Assembly: GCA_902791215.1 (NCBI GenBank) | Contig: CADAUZ010000007.1 | Coordinates: forward strand, 1 to 64,000 | Origin: Oscillospiraceae bacterium | GTDB taxonomy: Bacteria > Bacillota > Clostridia > Oscillospirales > Oscillospiraceae | Length of the DNA: 64,000 nucleotides | Reading direction: 5' to 3' | Shown here: positions 15,703 to 23,846 of the stretch, one piece after another | How positions within the stretch are numbered: position 1 is the stretch's first letter | How the letters are laid out: each line of letters opens with the position of its first letter | Program-made: the position numbers and the translations under genes | The notes under the pieces: model-generated | Seen by the model: the letters and a program-made list of their open reading frames with translations, nothing else | What the model was told of the DNA's origin: nothing | Database searches by the model: none

Positions 15703-18254
15703 TGCGCCTCCGCCCAGCTGTGGCCGATATGGGCCTCAGCAATGAGGGGCACGGAGTAGTGTACAGCATTCTCCATCTCCTGCTCTAAAAGTGCCTGCAC
15801 GCGCTCGGCCTCCGACTCGGGGCACTCGACGATGAGCTCGTCGTGCACCTGGAGGATGAGCCGCGCTTCCAGCTTTTTCTCCTTCAGGCGGCGGTGGACG
15901 TTCACCATGGCAAGCTTGATGACATCGGCGGCGGTCCCCTGCACGGGCATGTTCAGCGCCACACGTTCCCCAAAGGAGCGGACGTTGAAGTTGGAGCTCT
16001 TGAGCTCCGGCAGATACCGGCGGCGGTGGAAGAGGGTTTCCACATAGCCGTCGGCCTTTGCCTGGGCCTTGATCTTTTCCATGTAGTCGCGCACACCGTG
16101 GTATTTGTCGAGGTAGGCGTCCATATAGGCTTTGGCCTCATTCGGGAAGACGCCGATATCCTGGGCAAGCGAAAAGGCGGAGATGCCGTAGACGATGCCG
16201 AAGTTGACGGCCTTGGCCCGGCTGCGGAGAACGGGCGTGACCTCCTCGATGGGTACATTAAAAACCTTGGAGGCGGTGACGGTGTGGAAATCCTCCCCGC
16301 TCAGGAAAGCATCCCGCATGGCTTCGTCGCCGGAGATGTGAGCCAGCAGCCGCAGCTCGATCTGGCTGTAGTCGGCGTCCACCAGCACCATGCCGGGGCC
16401 CGCGACAAACATCTTGCGGATCTCGGCGCCGAGCTTTTTGCGCACGGGGATGTTCTGCAGATTCGGCTCAGTGGAGGAAAGGCGGCCAGTTGCCGTAACG
16501 GTCATCTGAAAACTCGAGCGGATGCGCCCGTCCTCGCCGATGACTTTTAACAAGCCCTCGGCGTAGGTGGATTTAAGCTTGGTCAGCGTGCGGTATTCCA
16601 GCACCTCGTCCACGATGGGGTGCTTGCCGCGCAGCTTCTCCATCACGTCCACATTGGTGCTCCAGCCGGTCTTGGTCTTCTTGCCGGAAGGCAGCATGAG
16701 CTCCTCGAACAGTACCTCTCCCAATTGCTTGGGAGAGTTGATGTTGAATTCGTGACCCGCGTGCTGCCAGATGCTCTCCTGCAATCGCTCAATATCGCCG
16801 TTCAGGCTCTCGCCGAAATCATAGAGCGCCTTGCGGTCGACATAGAAGCCCGCCTGCTCCATGTCGGACAGGACCAGGCACAGGGGAAGCTCAATATCAT
16901 AATAGAGCTTCTCCATGTCCAGCTCTTTGAGCTTTTCATGCAGAACAGGATAGAGATTGAAGATGGCCTGGGTGCCGCCCTGCTCCTCGCCGAGATAGCG
17001 GGCGCTGACACGGCCCAGGGGGTACTCGCTCTCGTTTGCGTCCAGCAGATAGGCAGCCAGTGCCGTGTCAAAGACAAAGCCCTCCCGGCTCAGATTCTCG
17101 CGGGCCAGGACGTTCATCAGCTCCTTGACATGGTGGCCGACTTTCGGCTTATCAGAATTAAACACAGCTTTCAGCAGCTCATTGTACCCGTCGCCGCATG
17201 CACTCCATGTTGCGGTGTATACCGTCTTCCCGTCACAAAGTTCAAGCCGGTCGAGGTTTTCATCGAAGTCCACCGCAAGCACAGGCGCGGATTTCACGGC
17301 TTCCAGCAGGTCAGGCAGCTCCGCTTCACTCACATCGACACGGGGAAACACTGCGCCCGGAATCGTTTCGCTTTGGGTCTTCCCCTCCTGCACGCCCCAC
17401 TTCTCGATAAACTTCTGAAAGCCGAGACGTTTGAAGAGCGGGTAGAGGGCGTCGGTATAGTTGTGATCCCAGCGGTTTTCCGCGGGGTCAAAGTCCATGG
17501 GGACTTCCTTCAAAATCGTCGCCAGCCAGTAGGACATGCGGGCGCTCTCTTCCCCGGCGGCGAGCTTCTTGCGCACGCCCTCCTTGATATCCAGAGCGCT
17601 CAGATCGGCGTAGATGTTTTCCACGGTGCCGTATTTGCGAATAAGCTCCAGCGCGGTCTTCTCGCCAACGCCGGGCACGCCCGGGATGTTGTCGGAGCTG
17701 TCGCCCATGAGGGCCTTGAGGTCCACCATCTGCGGCGGATCAAAGCCGTATTCCTCGCGGAAAACCTCCGGCGTATAGTTGATGGTCTCCGGGCTTCCCA
17801 TGCGGGTCTTGACGTTGCAGACGGTGGTGGTATCGGTGATGAGCTGGAGACTGTCCTTGTCCCCGGTGACGACCACGCAGTCCCAGCCTTTTTCCGCGCA
17901 TTTGACAGAGACGGTACCCAGGATATCGTCCGCCTCGTAGCCCGCCATCTCATAGCGGCGGATGCCCATGGCGTCGAGCGTCTCCTTCAAAACCGGCATC
18001 TGGGCTGCAAGCTCCTCTGGCATGCCCTTGCGCTGGGCCTTGTAGCCGTCGTAGGCCTTGTGGCGGAAGGTGGGCTCACGCCGGTCGAAGCTCACGCACA
18101 CGGCGTCGGGCTTCTGCTCGTCGAGCATGCGCTGGAGGATGTTCAGAAAGCCAAAGATAGCGTTGGTGGGCGTGCCGTCGGGCGCGTTTAAGGGCCGGAC
18201 GCCGAAGAAGGCGCGGTTGACGATGCTGTTGCCGTCCAGGATCATTAGTTTCAT
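15699..18254 (-). CDS. polA: DNA polymerase I
   Basis: This 851-residue enzyme has three parts. Residues 1-290 are a 5'-3' exonuclease with GYEADDILGT and the helix-hairpin-helix NIPGVPGVGEKTA. Residues 300-470 are a 3'-5' exonuclease-like domain, and 470-851 the family A polymerase with DYSQIELRLLAH, RRRYLPEL and QVHDELIVE. In the middle domain the usual DxE pair is replaced (AVDFDENL), so proofreading is probably lost, as in Bacillus PolA. It is followed by rimI with a 4-base overlap. Confidence 0.96.
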   Translation of the reverse strand: MKLMILDGNSIVNRAFFGVRPLNAPDGTPTNAIFGFLNILQRMLDEQKPDAVCVSFDRREPTFRHKAYDGYKAQRKGMPEELAAQMPVLKETLDAMGIRRYEMAGYEADDILGTVSVKCAEKGWDCVVVTGDKDSLQLITDTTTVCNVKTRMGSPETINYTPEVFREEYGFDPPQMVDLKALMGDSSDNIPGVPGVGEKTALELIRKYGTVENIYADLSALDIKEGVRKKLAAGEESARMSYWLATILKEVPMDFDPAENRWDHNYTDALYPLFKRLGFQKFIEKWGVQEGKTQSETIPGAVFPRVDVSEAELPDLLEAVKSAPVLAVDFDENLDRLELCDGKTVYTATWSACGDGYNELLKAVFNSDKPKVGHHVKELMNVLARENLSREGFVFDTALAAYLLDANESEYPLGRVSARYLGEEQGGTQAIFNLYPVLHEKLKELDMEKLYYDIELPLCLVLSDMEQAGFYVDRKALYDFGESLNGDIERLQESIWQHAGHEFNINSPKQLGEVLFEELMLPSGKKTKTGWSTNVDVMEKLRGKHPIVDEVLEYRTLTKLKSTYAEGLLKVIGEDGRIRSSFQMTVTATGRLSSTEPNLQNIPVRKKLGAEIRKMFVAGPGMVLVDADYSQIELRLLAHISGDEAMRDAFLSGEDFHTVTASKVFNVPIEEVTPVLRSRAKAVNFGIVYGISAFSLAQDIGVFPNEAKAYMDAYLDKYHGVRDYMEKIKAQAKADGYVETLFHRRRYLPELKSSNFNVRSFGERVALNMPVQGTAADVIKLAMVNVHRRLKEKKLEARLILQVHDELIVECPESEAERVQALLEQEMENAVHYSVPLIAEAHIGHSWAEAH

Positions 18255-18266
18255 GATATACCTCCG

Positions 18267-20231
18267 TTAAGGCGTACCGCGAAGTCTGATAATTTCGTCG
18301 CGCAGCTGGGCCGCGATCTCGTATTCGAGCATCTTGGCCGCCTTCTTCATCTGGGCCTCGAGGACGGCGATGGCTTCGCGGCGTTCGCGTTCGGTCATCT
18401 TCACGCCGTTTGCCTTGAGCTTTGGGGCCGCATCGCTGGAGATTTCCAAAAGCTCGCGCACGCTCTTGACAATGGTCTTCGGTACGATGCCGTGCGCCTC
18501 ATTGTAGGCGATCTGCTTTGCCCGACGGCGCTCAGTCTCGGTGATGCAGGCGCGCATGGAGGGGGTGATCGTGTCGGCGTACATGATGACAAAGCTCTCG
18601 GCATTGCGGGCCGCGCGGCCGACAGTCTGGATGAGACTCGTCTCGCTTCGGAGAAAACCCTCCTTATCCGCATCCAGTATAGCAACGAGCCCCACTTCCG
18701 GGATATCCAGGCCCTCGCGGAGAAGGTTAATCCCCACCAGAACATCAAATTCGCCCAGACGCAGGTCGCGGATGATCTCCATGCGCTCGATGGTGCTGAT
18801 GTCGTGGTGCATGTAGCGGCAGCGGATACCCGCGCCGGTGAGGTAGGCGGACAGGTCCTCCGCCATCTTCTTGGTCAGTGTCGTGACCAGGGTGCGCTGG
18901 CCCCTGGCGATCTTGTTGTTGATCTCGCCGATGAGGTCGTCGATCTGCCCCTCCACGGGCCGCACAAAAATCTCGGGGTCCAGAAGCCCGGTCGGGCGGA
19001 TGATCTGCTCGGCGATCTGTCCGGCGCGCTCTTTCTCGTAATCTCCGGGGGTAGCCGAGACGTAGACCCGCTGGTGGATGCGCTGGGTAAACTCGTCAAA
19101 CTTTAGGGGACGGTTATCAAAGGCCGAGGGCAGGCGGAAGCCGAAGTCCACCAGAGACTCCTTCCGTGCCCGGTCGCCCCGGTACATGGCGCGCACCTGG
19201 GGAAGCGTGACGTGGCTTTCGTCTACGAAGAGCAGAAAGTCTTTCGGGAAATAGTCCAGCAGCGTCATCGGCGGGCTGCCCGGTTCCCGGTTGGAGATGA
19301 CGCGGGAATAGTTCTCGATGCCGGTGCAGTAGCCCAGTTCCTGCATCATCTCGATATCGTAGTCGGTGCGCTGGCGGATGCGCTGGGCCTCCAGAAGCTT
19401 GCCGTTATCGGTAAAGTATTTGACGCGCTCGTCGCACTCTTCCCGGATACGCTCGATGGCGCTTGCCATTTTCTCTTTTGTCGTGACGTAGTGACTCGCG
19501 GGATAGATGGCAACATGGTTCACATACCGTGTTGCCGTCCCGGTGACCACATTGATCTCGCTGATGCGGTCGATCTCGTCACCGAAGAACTCCACACGGA
19601 TGGCCTTGTCGTTGGAGTAGGCCGGGAAGATCTCCAGCGTGTCGCCGCGCACGCGGAACTTGTTGCGCTCAAAGGCGATGTCGTTTCGCTCATAGCGGAT
19701 CTCCACCAGCTTTTTAAGGAGCTCATCAAAGTCCCGTGTCTGACCGGGGCGCAGGGAGATGACCATGTTGGCGTAGTCTATAGGGTCGCCCAGGCCGTAG
19801 ATGCAGGACACCGAGGACACCACGATCACGTCCCGCCGCTCAAAGAGGCTTGACGTTGCGCTGTGGCGCAGGCGTTCGATCTCGTCATTGATGGAGCAGT
19901 CCTTTTCGATGAAGGTATCGGTATGGGGAATATAGGCCTCCGGCTGGTAGTAGTCGTAGTAAGAGACGAAGTACTCCACGGCGTTTTCCGGGAAAAACTC
20001 CTTGAATTCTGAGCAAAGCTGGGCGGCGAGCGTCTTGTTATGGGCCAGCACCAGGGTCGGGCGGTTTAAGCGCGCGATGACGTTTGCCATCGTGAAGGTC
20101 TTTCCCGAGCCGGTGACGCCCAGCAGCACCTGTTCGTCGATGCCGTTTTCGATGCCGTTTACCAGCGCGTCAATGGCCTCGGGCTGGTCGCCCGTGGGCT
20201 GATAATCCGAGACAAGCTTGAAATGATCCAT
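18267..20231 (-). CDS. uvrB: Excinuclease ABC subunit B
   Basis: UvrB is the damage-verifying helicase-like subunit of nucleotide excision repair. Visible motifs are Walker A GVTGSGKT, the beta-hairpin [35 protein letters not shown] and a C-terminal UVR domain that contacts UvrC. Start chosen at 20229-20231 ([16 protein letters not shown]) with AGGAGCGACT upstream; the longer frame to 20309 has no support. It is 12 bases upstream of polA, so the two repair genes are likely co-transcribed. uvrA and uvrC are outside the window. Confidence 0.97.
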   Translation of the reverse strand: MDHFKLVSDYQPTGDQPEAIDALVNGIENGIDEQVLLGVTGSGKTFTMANVIARLNRPTLVLAHNKTLAAQLCSEFKEFFPENAVEYFVSYYDYYQPEAYIPHTDTFIEKDCSINDEIERLRHSATSSLFERRDVIVVSSVSCIYGLGDPIDYANMVISLRPGQTRDFDELLKKLVEIRYERNDIAFERNKFRVRGDTLEIFPAYSNDKAIRVEFFGDEIDRISEINVVTGTATRYVNHVAIYPASHYVTTKEKMASAIERIREECDERVKYFTDNGKLLEAQRIRQRTDYDIEMMQELGYCTGIENYSRVISNREPGSPPMTLLDYFPKDFLLFVDESHVTLPQVRAMYRGDRARKESLVDFGFRLPSAFDNRPLKFDEFTQRIHQRVYVSATPGDYEKERAGQIAEQIIRPTGLLDPEIFVRPVEGQIDDLIGEINNKIARGQRTLVTTLTKKMAEDLSAYLTGAGIRCRYMHHDISTIERMEIIRDLRLGEFDVLVGINLLREGLDIPEVGLVAILDADKEGFLRSETSLIQTVGRAARNAESFVIMYADTITPSMRACITETERRRAKQIAYNEAHGIVPKTIVKSVRELLEISSDAAPKLKANGVKMTERERREAIAVLEAQMKKAAKMLEYEIAAQLRDEIIRLRGTP

Positions 20232-20307
20232 AGTCGCTCCTGTGATAGAAATACGTATTAAATAATTATAGCATACTTTTCCATGTTTCACAAGACGCGG
20301 AAGACGC

Positions 20308-20339
20308 AAAAACAGCCGGGTTTTGTCCCGGCTGTTTTT
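20308..20339 (-). terminator. Bidirectional-looking terminator
   Basis: Stem AAAACAGCCGGG with CCCGGCTGTTTT (20309-20320, 20327-20338) with U runs on both strands. It most likely ends the message of the small secreted protein gene to its right, beyond the palindromic element at 20340-20509. Confidence 0.75.
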
Positions 20340-20509
20340 ATACTATCCCCTGATAGGAATCTGACAGTCCTTCCGGCAGGAATTGTGCCATACTGTGTTG
20401 GCTTTCTTGACCATATATCTCCATTATGCTCTGCGAAAGCCGCCTTCCGCCTTGTCTGGCGCAATTCCTGCTCGAAATGCCAAGTCAGCTTTCTATCAGG
20501 GAATAGTAT
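20340..20509. repeat. Long imperfect inverted-repeat element (MITE-like)
   Basis: Two arms of about 55 bases (20340-20396 and 20453-20509) are imperfect inverted copies. They share ATACTATYCCCTGATAG, CTGAC and GCAGGAATTGYGCCA around a spacer of about 60 bases. No frame is encoded. The right end touches the stop codon of the next gene. The whole could fold into one long hairpin RNA. Confidence 0.6.
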
Positions 20510-20865
20510 TATTTTTCTATTCTGATGATCGCGGTGGCCTCCTGGGAGACGTTGCCCTCGGCGTCTTTGGCGCGATATCCGAAGTAGTCCCTCCCCTTTC
20601 TGTCGCGGCGCGGGGTGTAGACGATGACGCCGTCGTCCTTTAATACAATGTCGCCCTTGACGGGATCGGTGGTGATCTCAAAGCTCACGATGTCGCCGTC
20701 CGGGTCCCGAGCGCTGAGCCTGCCTTCGACCGGTATATTTCGCCGGGTGGTGAGTTCCAGATTGTCGGCCTCCGGTGCGCTGCCCGCCTCGGCGCGGGTC
20801 GAGAGGCCGAAGCCGAAGAGAAGCAGCAGGCTCAGCGCGGCTACAGAAAATGCGGTTTGTTTCAT
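20509..20865 (-). CDS. Small secreted protein with cadherin-like Ig fold
   Basis: This 118-residue protein has a signal peptide (1-25, SLLLLFGFGLSTRAEA). One Ig-like repeat of the cadherin or Ig_7 type follows: LTTRRNIPVEGRL, ARDPDGDIVSFEI, then IVYTPRRDRKGRDYFGYRAKDAEGN (shown in parts). Such modules usually build adhesins, but a single free module is unusual. Start at 20863-20865 is set by GGAGG 8 bases upstream. It is divergent from the PAP2 phosphatase gene. No anchor is visible, so it would be released or bound non-covalently. Confidence 0.7.
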   Translation of the reverse strand: MKQTAFSVAALSLLLLFGFGLSTRAEAGSAPEADNLELTTRRNIPVEGRLSARDPDGDIVSFEITTDPVKGDIVLKDDGVIVYTPRRDRKGRDYFGYRAKDAEGNVSQEATAIIRIEK

Positions 20866-20990
20866 GCCTTGTTCCTCCAAACTTTGATCTATGCTATCAT
20901 CTGCGTTTTTTCACGCGCTATGCAAAATACGCTGGTATTTTGCCGAGAGCTGTGATAAACTGTTTACATCAAATTTGCGAGGTAACTGCC

Positions 20991-21635
20991 ATGGAAATTT
21001 CCGCCCCCGCACAATGGATCAATCAGACCTTTGCAGGCTTTGATGTATCCGTCACCACCGCCGTGCACAAGCTCTATGAAATCGGCGGTGCATTCTTCAC
21101 GCCTTTTTTTGAGGGCATCTCCTTCATCGGCAAGGGCGGCATCTGTCTGATCATCATGTCGCTGCTTTTAATGCTCTATCGCCCCACACGCCGCTTCGGC
21201 ACCGCCATGTGTCTGGGCCTTGCCATCGGCGCCGTAGTCACCAACCTGATTATCAAGCCCTGGGTCGCCCGTTCTCGCCCGTATGTGGATCAGTCCAGCA
21301 TCTTCTACCAGTACTGGCTGCAGGTCGGACAGAATGTGGAGAGTGACAAGAGTTTCCCATCCGGCCATACCACCGCCGCCTTCGACTGCATGACGCCGGT
21401 GTTTATCCTCGGCAACAAGCGGCTCAAGGCGCTGGCGCTGACGTTTGCGATCCTGATGGGCATTGCCCGCATCTATCTCTGTGTCCACTTCCCGAGCGAT
21501 GTGCTGGGCGGCATGATCGTCGGCATCCTCGCCGGTATCCTCGCTGTGCTGATCGCGAAAAAGCTCCCGCAGGCCTGGTACGAGTGGGAATTCAGGAAAA
21601 AGGAAGTTCAGACAGGCAAACACGAAATTCACTGA
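20991..21635 (+). CDS. PAP2-family membrane phosphatase
   Basis: This 214-residue membrane protein belongs to the type 2 phosphatidic acid phosphatase family, which also includes undecaprenyl-pyrophosphate phosphatases. The three catalytic motifs are present: KPWVARSRP, PSGHTTAAF and GIARIYLCVHFPSDVLGG. Five or six hydrophobic helices surround them. Substrate cannot be told from sequence; lipid-linked pyrophosphate is plausible. Start ATG at 20991 with GCGAGGT upstream. It is the only gene in a run of leftward genes here that reads rightward. Confidence 0.88.
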   Translation: MEISAPAQWINQTFAGFDVSVTTAVHKLYEIGGAFFTPFFEGISFIGKGGICLIIMSLLLMLYRPTRRFGTAMCLGLAIGAVVTNLIIKPWVARSRPYVDQSSIFYQYWLQVGQNVESDKSFPSGHTTAAFDCMTPVFILGNKRLKALALTFAILMGIARIYLCVHFPSDVLGGMIVGILAGILAVLIAKKLPQAWYEWEFRKKEVQTGKHEIH

Positions 21636-21642
21636 ACACAGT

Positions 21643-21680
21643 ACGTCCCGCTGATTTTTCAGCGGGACGTATTATTATTT
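21643..21680 (+). terminator. Terminator of the PAP2 gene
   Basis: A 12-bp stem (ACGTCCCGCTGA and complement, 21643-21654 and 21659-21670) followed by ATTATTATTT. It overlaps the last codons of the convergent rqcH gene. Confidence 0.85.
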
Positions 21681-23399
21681 CACGCGAAGCCTGTTTACAA
21701 GCTCCACGTCGCTTTCGACCATGATCGTTTTATAGTCGGTGTAGATCACCTTGCCGGGCAGGGAGCCGGAGGGCTTGCGCACAAAGCGGAGCATGGTATA
21801 GTCCACCGGGATCTTGCCGCCCCCGCGCCCCTGGGAATACCAGGCCGCGATGATTGCCGCCTCCCGGATACAGGTCTCGGAAGGCTCCTCGCCTTCGCAG
21901 CGGATGAGGACATGGCTGCCGTGGATCTTCTGGGTGTGGAGCCAGTAATCCGTGCGGCGGCCAAGCTTGGTCGTCAGCTCGTCGTTCTGGAGGTTGCTGC
22001 GCCCGACAAGGATCTCCCTGCCATCAGAGGACAGGAAGCGAAGCGGTGCCTGGGCCTTGACCTTCTCGCGCTTTTTCCCGGCGGCGGCCTTGATATAACC
22101 GGTATCCACCAGCTCATGCCGCAGATCGGCCAGGTCCTTTTCACTCTCGGCGGCACCGATGAGTTCCAGGACACTGTTGAGATAGTCAAGCTTTGCCTCG
22201 CCCTCGGCGATAAGCTTTGTCAGATGCTCGGACGCCGCCTTGCGCTTGTTGTAATCCTTGAACATCGCTGCGGCATTCTGCTGCGGGGTCTTGAGCGGGT
22301 CGAGGCTGATTTCGATTTCCGGGCAGTCCGGCTCGTAGTAGTCCTGACAATGCAGCACACTGTCCCCTTTTTTGAGCTTGTAGAGGTTTGCGGTGATGAG
22401 CTCCGCCGTTTTGCGGACACTGTCCCGGTCCTCGCTCTTTTTGAGTTCCTCGTACTGGGCGTTCAGCTTTCGCTGCTGGCGGTCGCGCACCGTGCGCACG
22501 GTCTTCAACAGCTCATGTCCGCGCCGCCGCTGCTGTTCGAGCTTGTCACGGCCCGTGTAAAAGCGGTCAAGCAGCTCCGAGAAGCTCTCCGCCTCCTCGC
22601 ATCGCAGGGAATCCCCGTACTGTGTCAGGCGCATGAAGCTGAATTCCGCGGGCTTCTTATCGTCATAGTAGAGGAAGGGCCGCAGCTCCCCGGCGTTGAC
22701 GCTCTCGATAAACGCGTCCAGCATCACGGGCAGCAATGTCCAGTCCCCGCCGCAGCGGAAACTGAGTTCCCGACACACCAGCGGCGACAGGCCGGCGAAG
22801 CTCTCCAGCAGCCATTTGTCGATGGGGCGCGTCTTATCGGCAGAGTCGATCATAGCGCGAAGGCGCTCGGGCTCGGTATCCAGCAAGGCGGGCTTGGTCT
22901 GTGGCGGCGGGTCGCGGTAGAACATGCCGGGCAGCATGCGGCGCTCGACATCCCCGCCGAAATCCATGCGGCGCATGCAGTCGAGAATGCGCCCCTCTCC
23001 ATCCACCAGGATGAGGTTAGCGCTGCGGCCGATGAGCTCGGCAACAAGGGTCTTGTGGCCCTCCACGCCCAGCTCGTCCCGGGTTTCCAGCTCCAGCCTC
23101 AGCACTCGTTCGTTTTTCGGCTGCGTGACCGTGAGGATGCGCGCACCTGTGAGATATTTTCTGAGCAGCATGCAGAACATGGGCGGTTCGGCAGGGTTTT
23201 CAAAGCCGGATCTCGTCAGGTGCACACGCGCGTTTCCCGTGCCCGCAGCAATGAGCAGGCGCAGGTTCTCTCCCCTGCCGCGCAATGTGAGCAGTACCAT
23301 GTCGCGCTCCGGCTGCTGAATCTTGTCTATCTTTGCGCCGGAGAGCTTTTCGGATAGTTCACTTGTCAGAGCCGACAGGCAGATGGCGTCAAGCGGCAT
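21675..23399 (-). CDS. rqcH: NFACT ribosome quality-control factor RqcH
   Basis: This 574-residue protein matches RqcH (Rqc2 homologue; older name FbpA). It binds stalled 50S subunits and adds alanine tails to blocked nascent chains. N-terminal NFACT-N begins MPLDAICLSALTSEL; a long coiled coil spans about 265-440. The C-terminal NFACT-R domain has SSDGREILVGRSNLQND and WLHTQKIHGSHV. Full length for the family. It lies 3 bases after mrnC. Confidence 0.93.
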   Translation of the reverse strand: MPLDAICLSALTSELSEKLSGAKIDKIQQPERDMVLLTLRGRGENLRLLIAAGTGNARVHLTRSGFENPAEPPMFCMLLRKYLTGARILTVTQPKNERVLRLELETRDELGVEGHKTLVAELIGRSANLILVDGEGRILDCMRRMDFGGDVERRMLPGMFYRDPPPQTKPALLDTEPERLRAMIDSADKTRPIDKWLLESFAGLSPLVCRELSFRCGGDWTLLPVMLDAFIESVNAGELRPFLYYDDKKPAEFSFMRLTQYGDSLRCEEAESFSELLDRFYTGRDKLEQQRRRGHELLKTVRTVRDRQQRKLNAQYEELKKSEDRDSVRKTAELITANLYKLKKGDSVLHCQDYYEPDCPEIEISLDPLKTPQQNAAAMFKDYNKRKAASEHLTKLIAEGEAKLDYLNSVLELIGAAESEKDLADLRHELVDTGYIKAAAGKKREKVKAQAPLRFLSSDGREILVGRSNLQNDELTTKLGRRTDYWLHTQKIHGSHVLIRCEGEEPSETCIREAAIIAAWYSQGRGGGKIPVDYTMLRFVRKPSGSLPGKVIYTDYKTIMVESDVELVNRLRVK

Positions 23400-23402
23400 G
23401 GT

Positions 23403-23801
23403 TCATCCCTCCGTGACAGCGGTGAAGAGCTCTTCGATCCGCCCGGTCTTCCCCGTCAGATACAGCCAGCCGAACAGGGCTTCGAGGCCCGTCGCCGCGT
23501 GATACTGGGCAATATCCGCGTGATGCGGCGCGGAGTTTACCTTGGTGTTGCGCCCGCGCTTATAGACCGCAAGCTCGTCATCCGACAGTATTGGCAGGAG
23601 CTTTTGCACCGCCTCGGCCTGGGCCTCGGCCCGCACGCGCTCGACTGTGAGCCGGTGCAGCTGCATGACGGGAGCGTTCTTTTCCCGGCAGAGCATGGAA
23701 CGCACCAGAAGCTCATACACCGCATCCCCGACGTGGGCCAGGGCGAGCATGTTGATCTGGTTTGCTTCTTTTTCGCTAATCTGTGGAAACAGGGTTTCCA
23801 T
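23403..23801 (-). CDS. mrnC: Mini-ribonuclease III
   Basis: This 132-residue protein is an RNase III catalytic domain without the double-stranded RNA binding domain. That is the form known as Mini-III, which matures 23S rRNA in Bacillus. LALAHVGDAVYELLVR carries the signature, and GLEALFGWLYLTGK is the second acidic motif. Start at 23799-23801 is preceded by GGAGGAAGGCCT; the longer frame to 23834 would run into the ftsK terminator hairpin. It is followed directly by rqcH. Confidence 0.92.
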   Translation of the reverse strand: METLFPQISEKEANQINMLALAHVGDAVYELLVRSMLCREKNAPVMQLHRLTVERVRAEAQAEAVQKLLPILSDDELAVYKRGRNTKVNSAPHHADIAQYHAATGLEALFGWLYLTGKTGRIEELFTAVTEG

Positions 23802-23813
23802 AGGCCTTCCTCC

Positions 23814-23842
23814 AAAAGAAAGGGGCGTAAACACGCCCCTTT
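23814..23842 (-). terminator. Terminator or attenuator between ftsK and mrnC
   Basis: Stem AAAGGGGCGT with ACGCCCCTTT and a 4-base loop, followed on the minus strand by CTTTT. That tail overlaps the ribosome site of mrnC, so read-through may be linked to mrnC translation. Confidence 0.75.
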
Positions 23843-23846
23843 CTGA

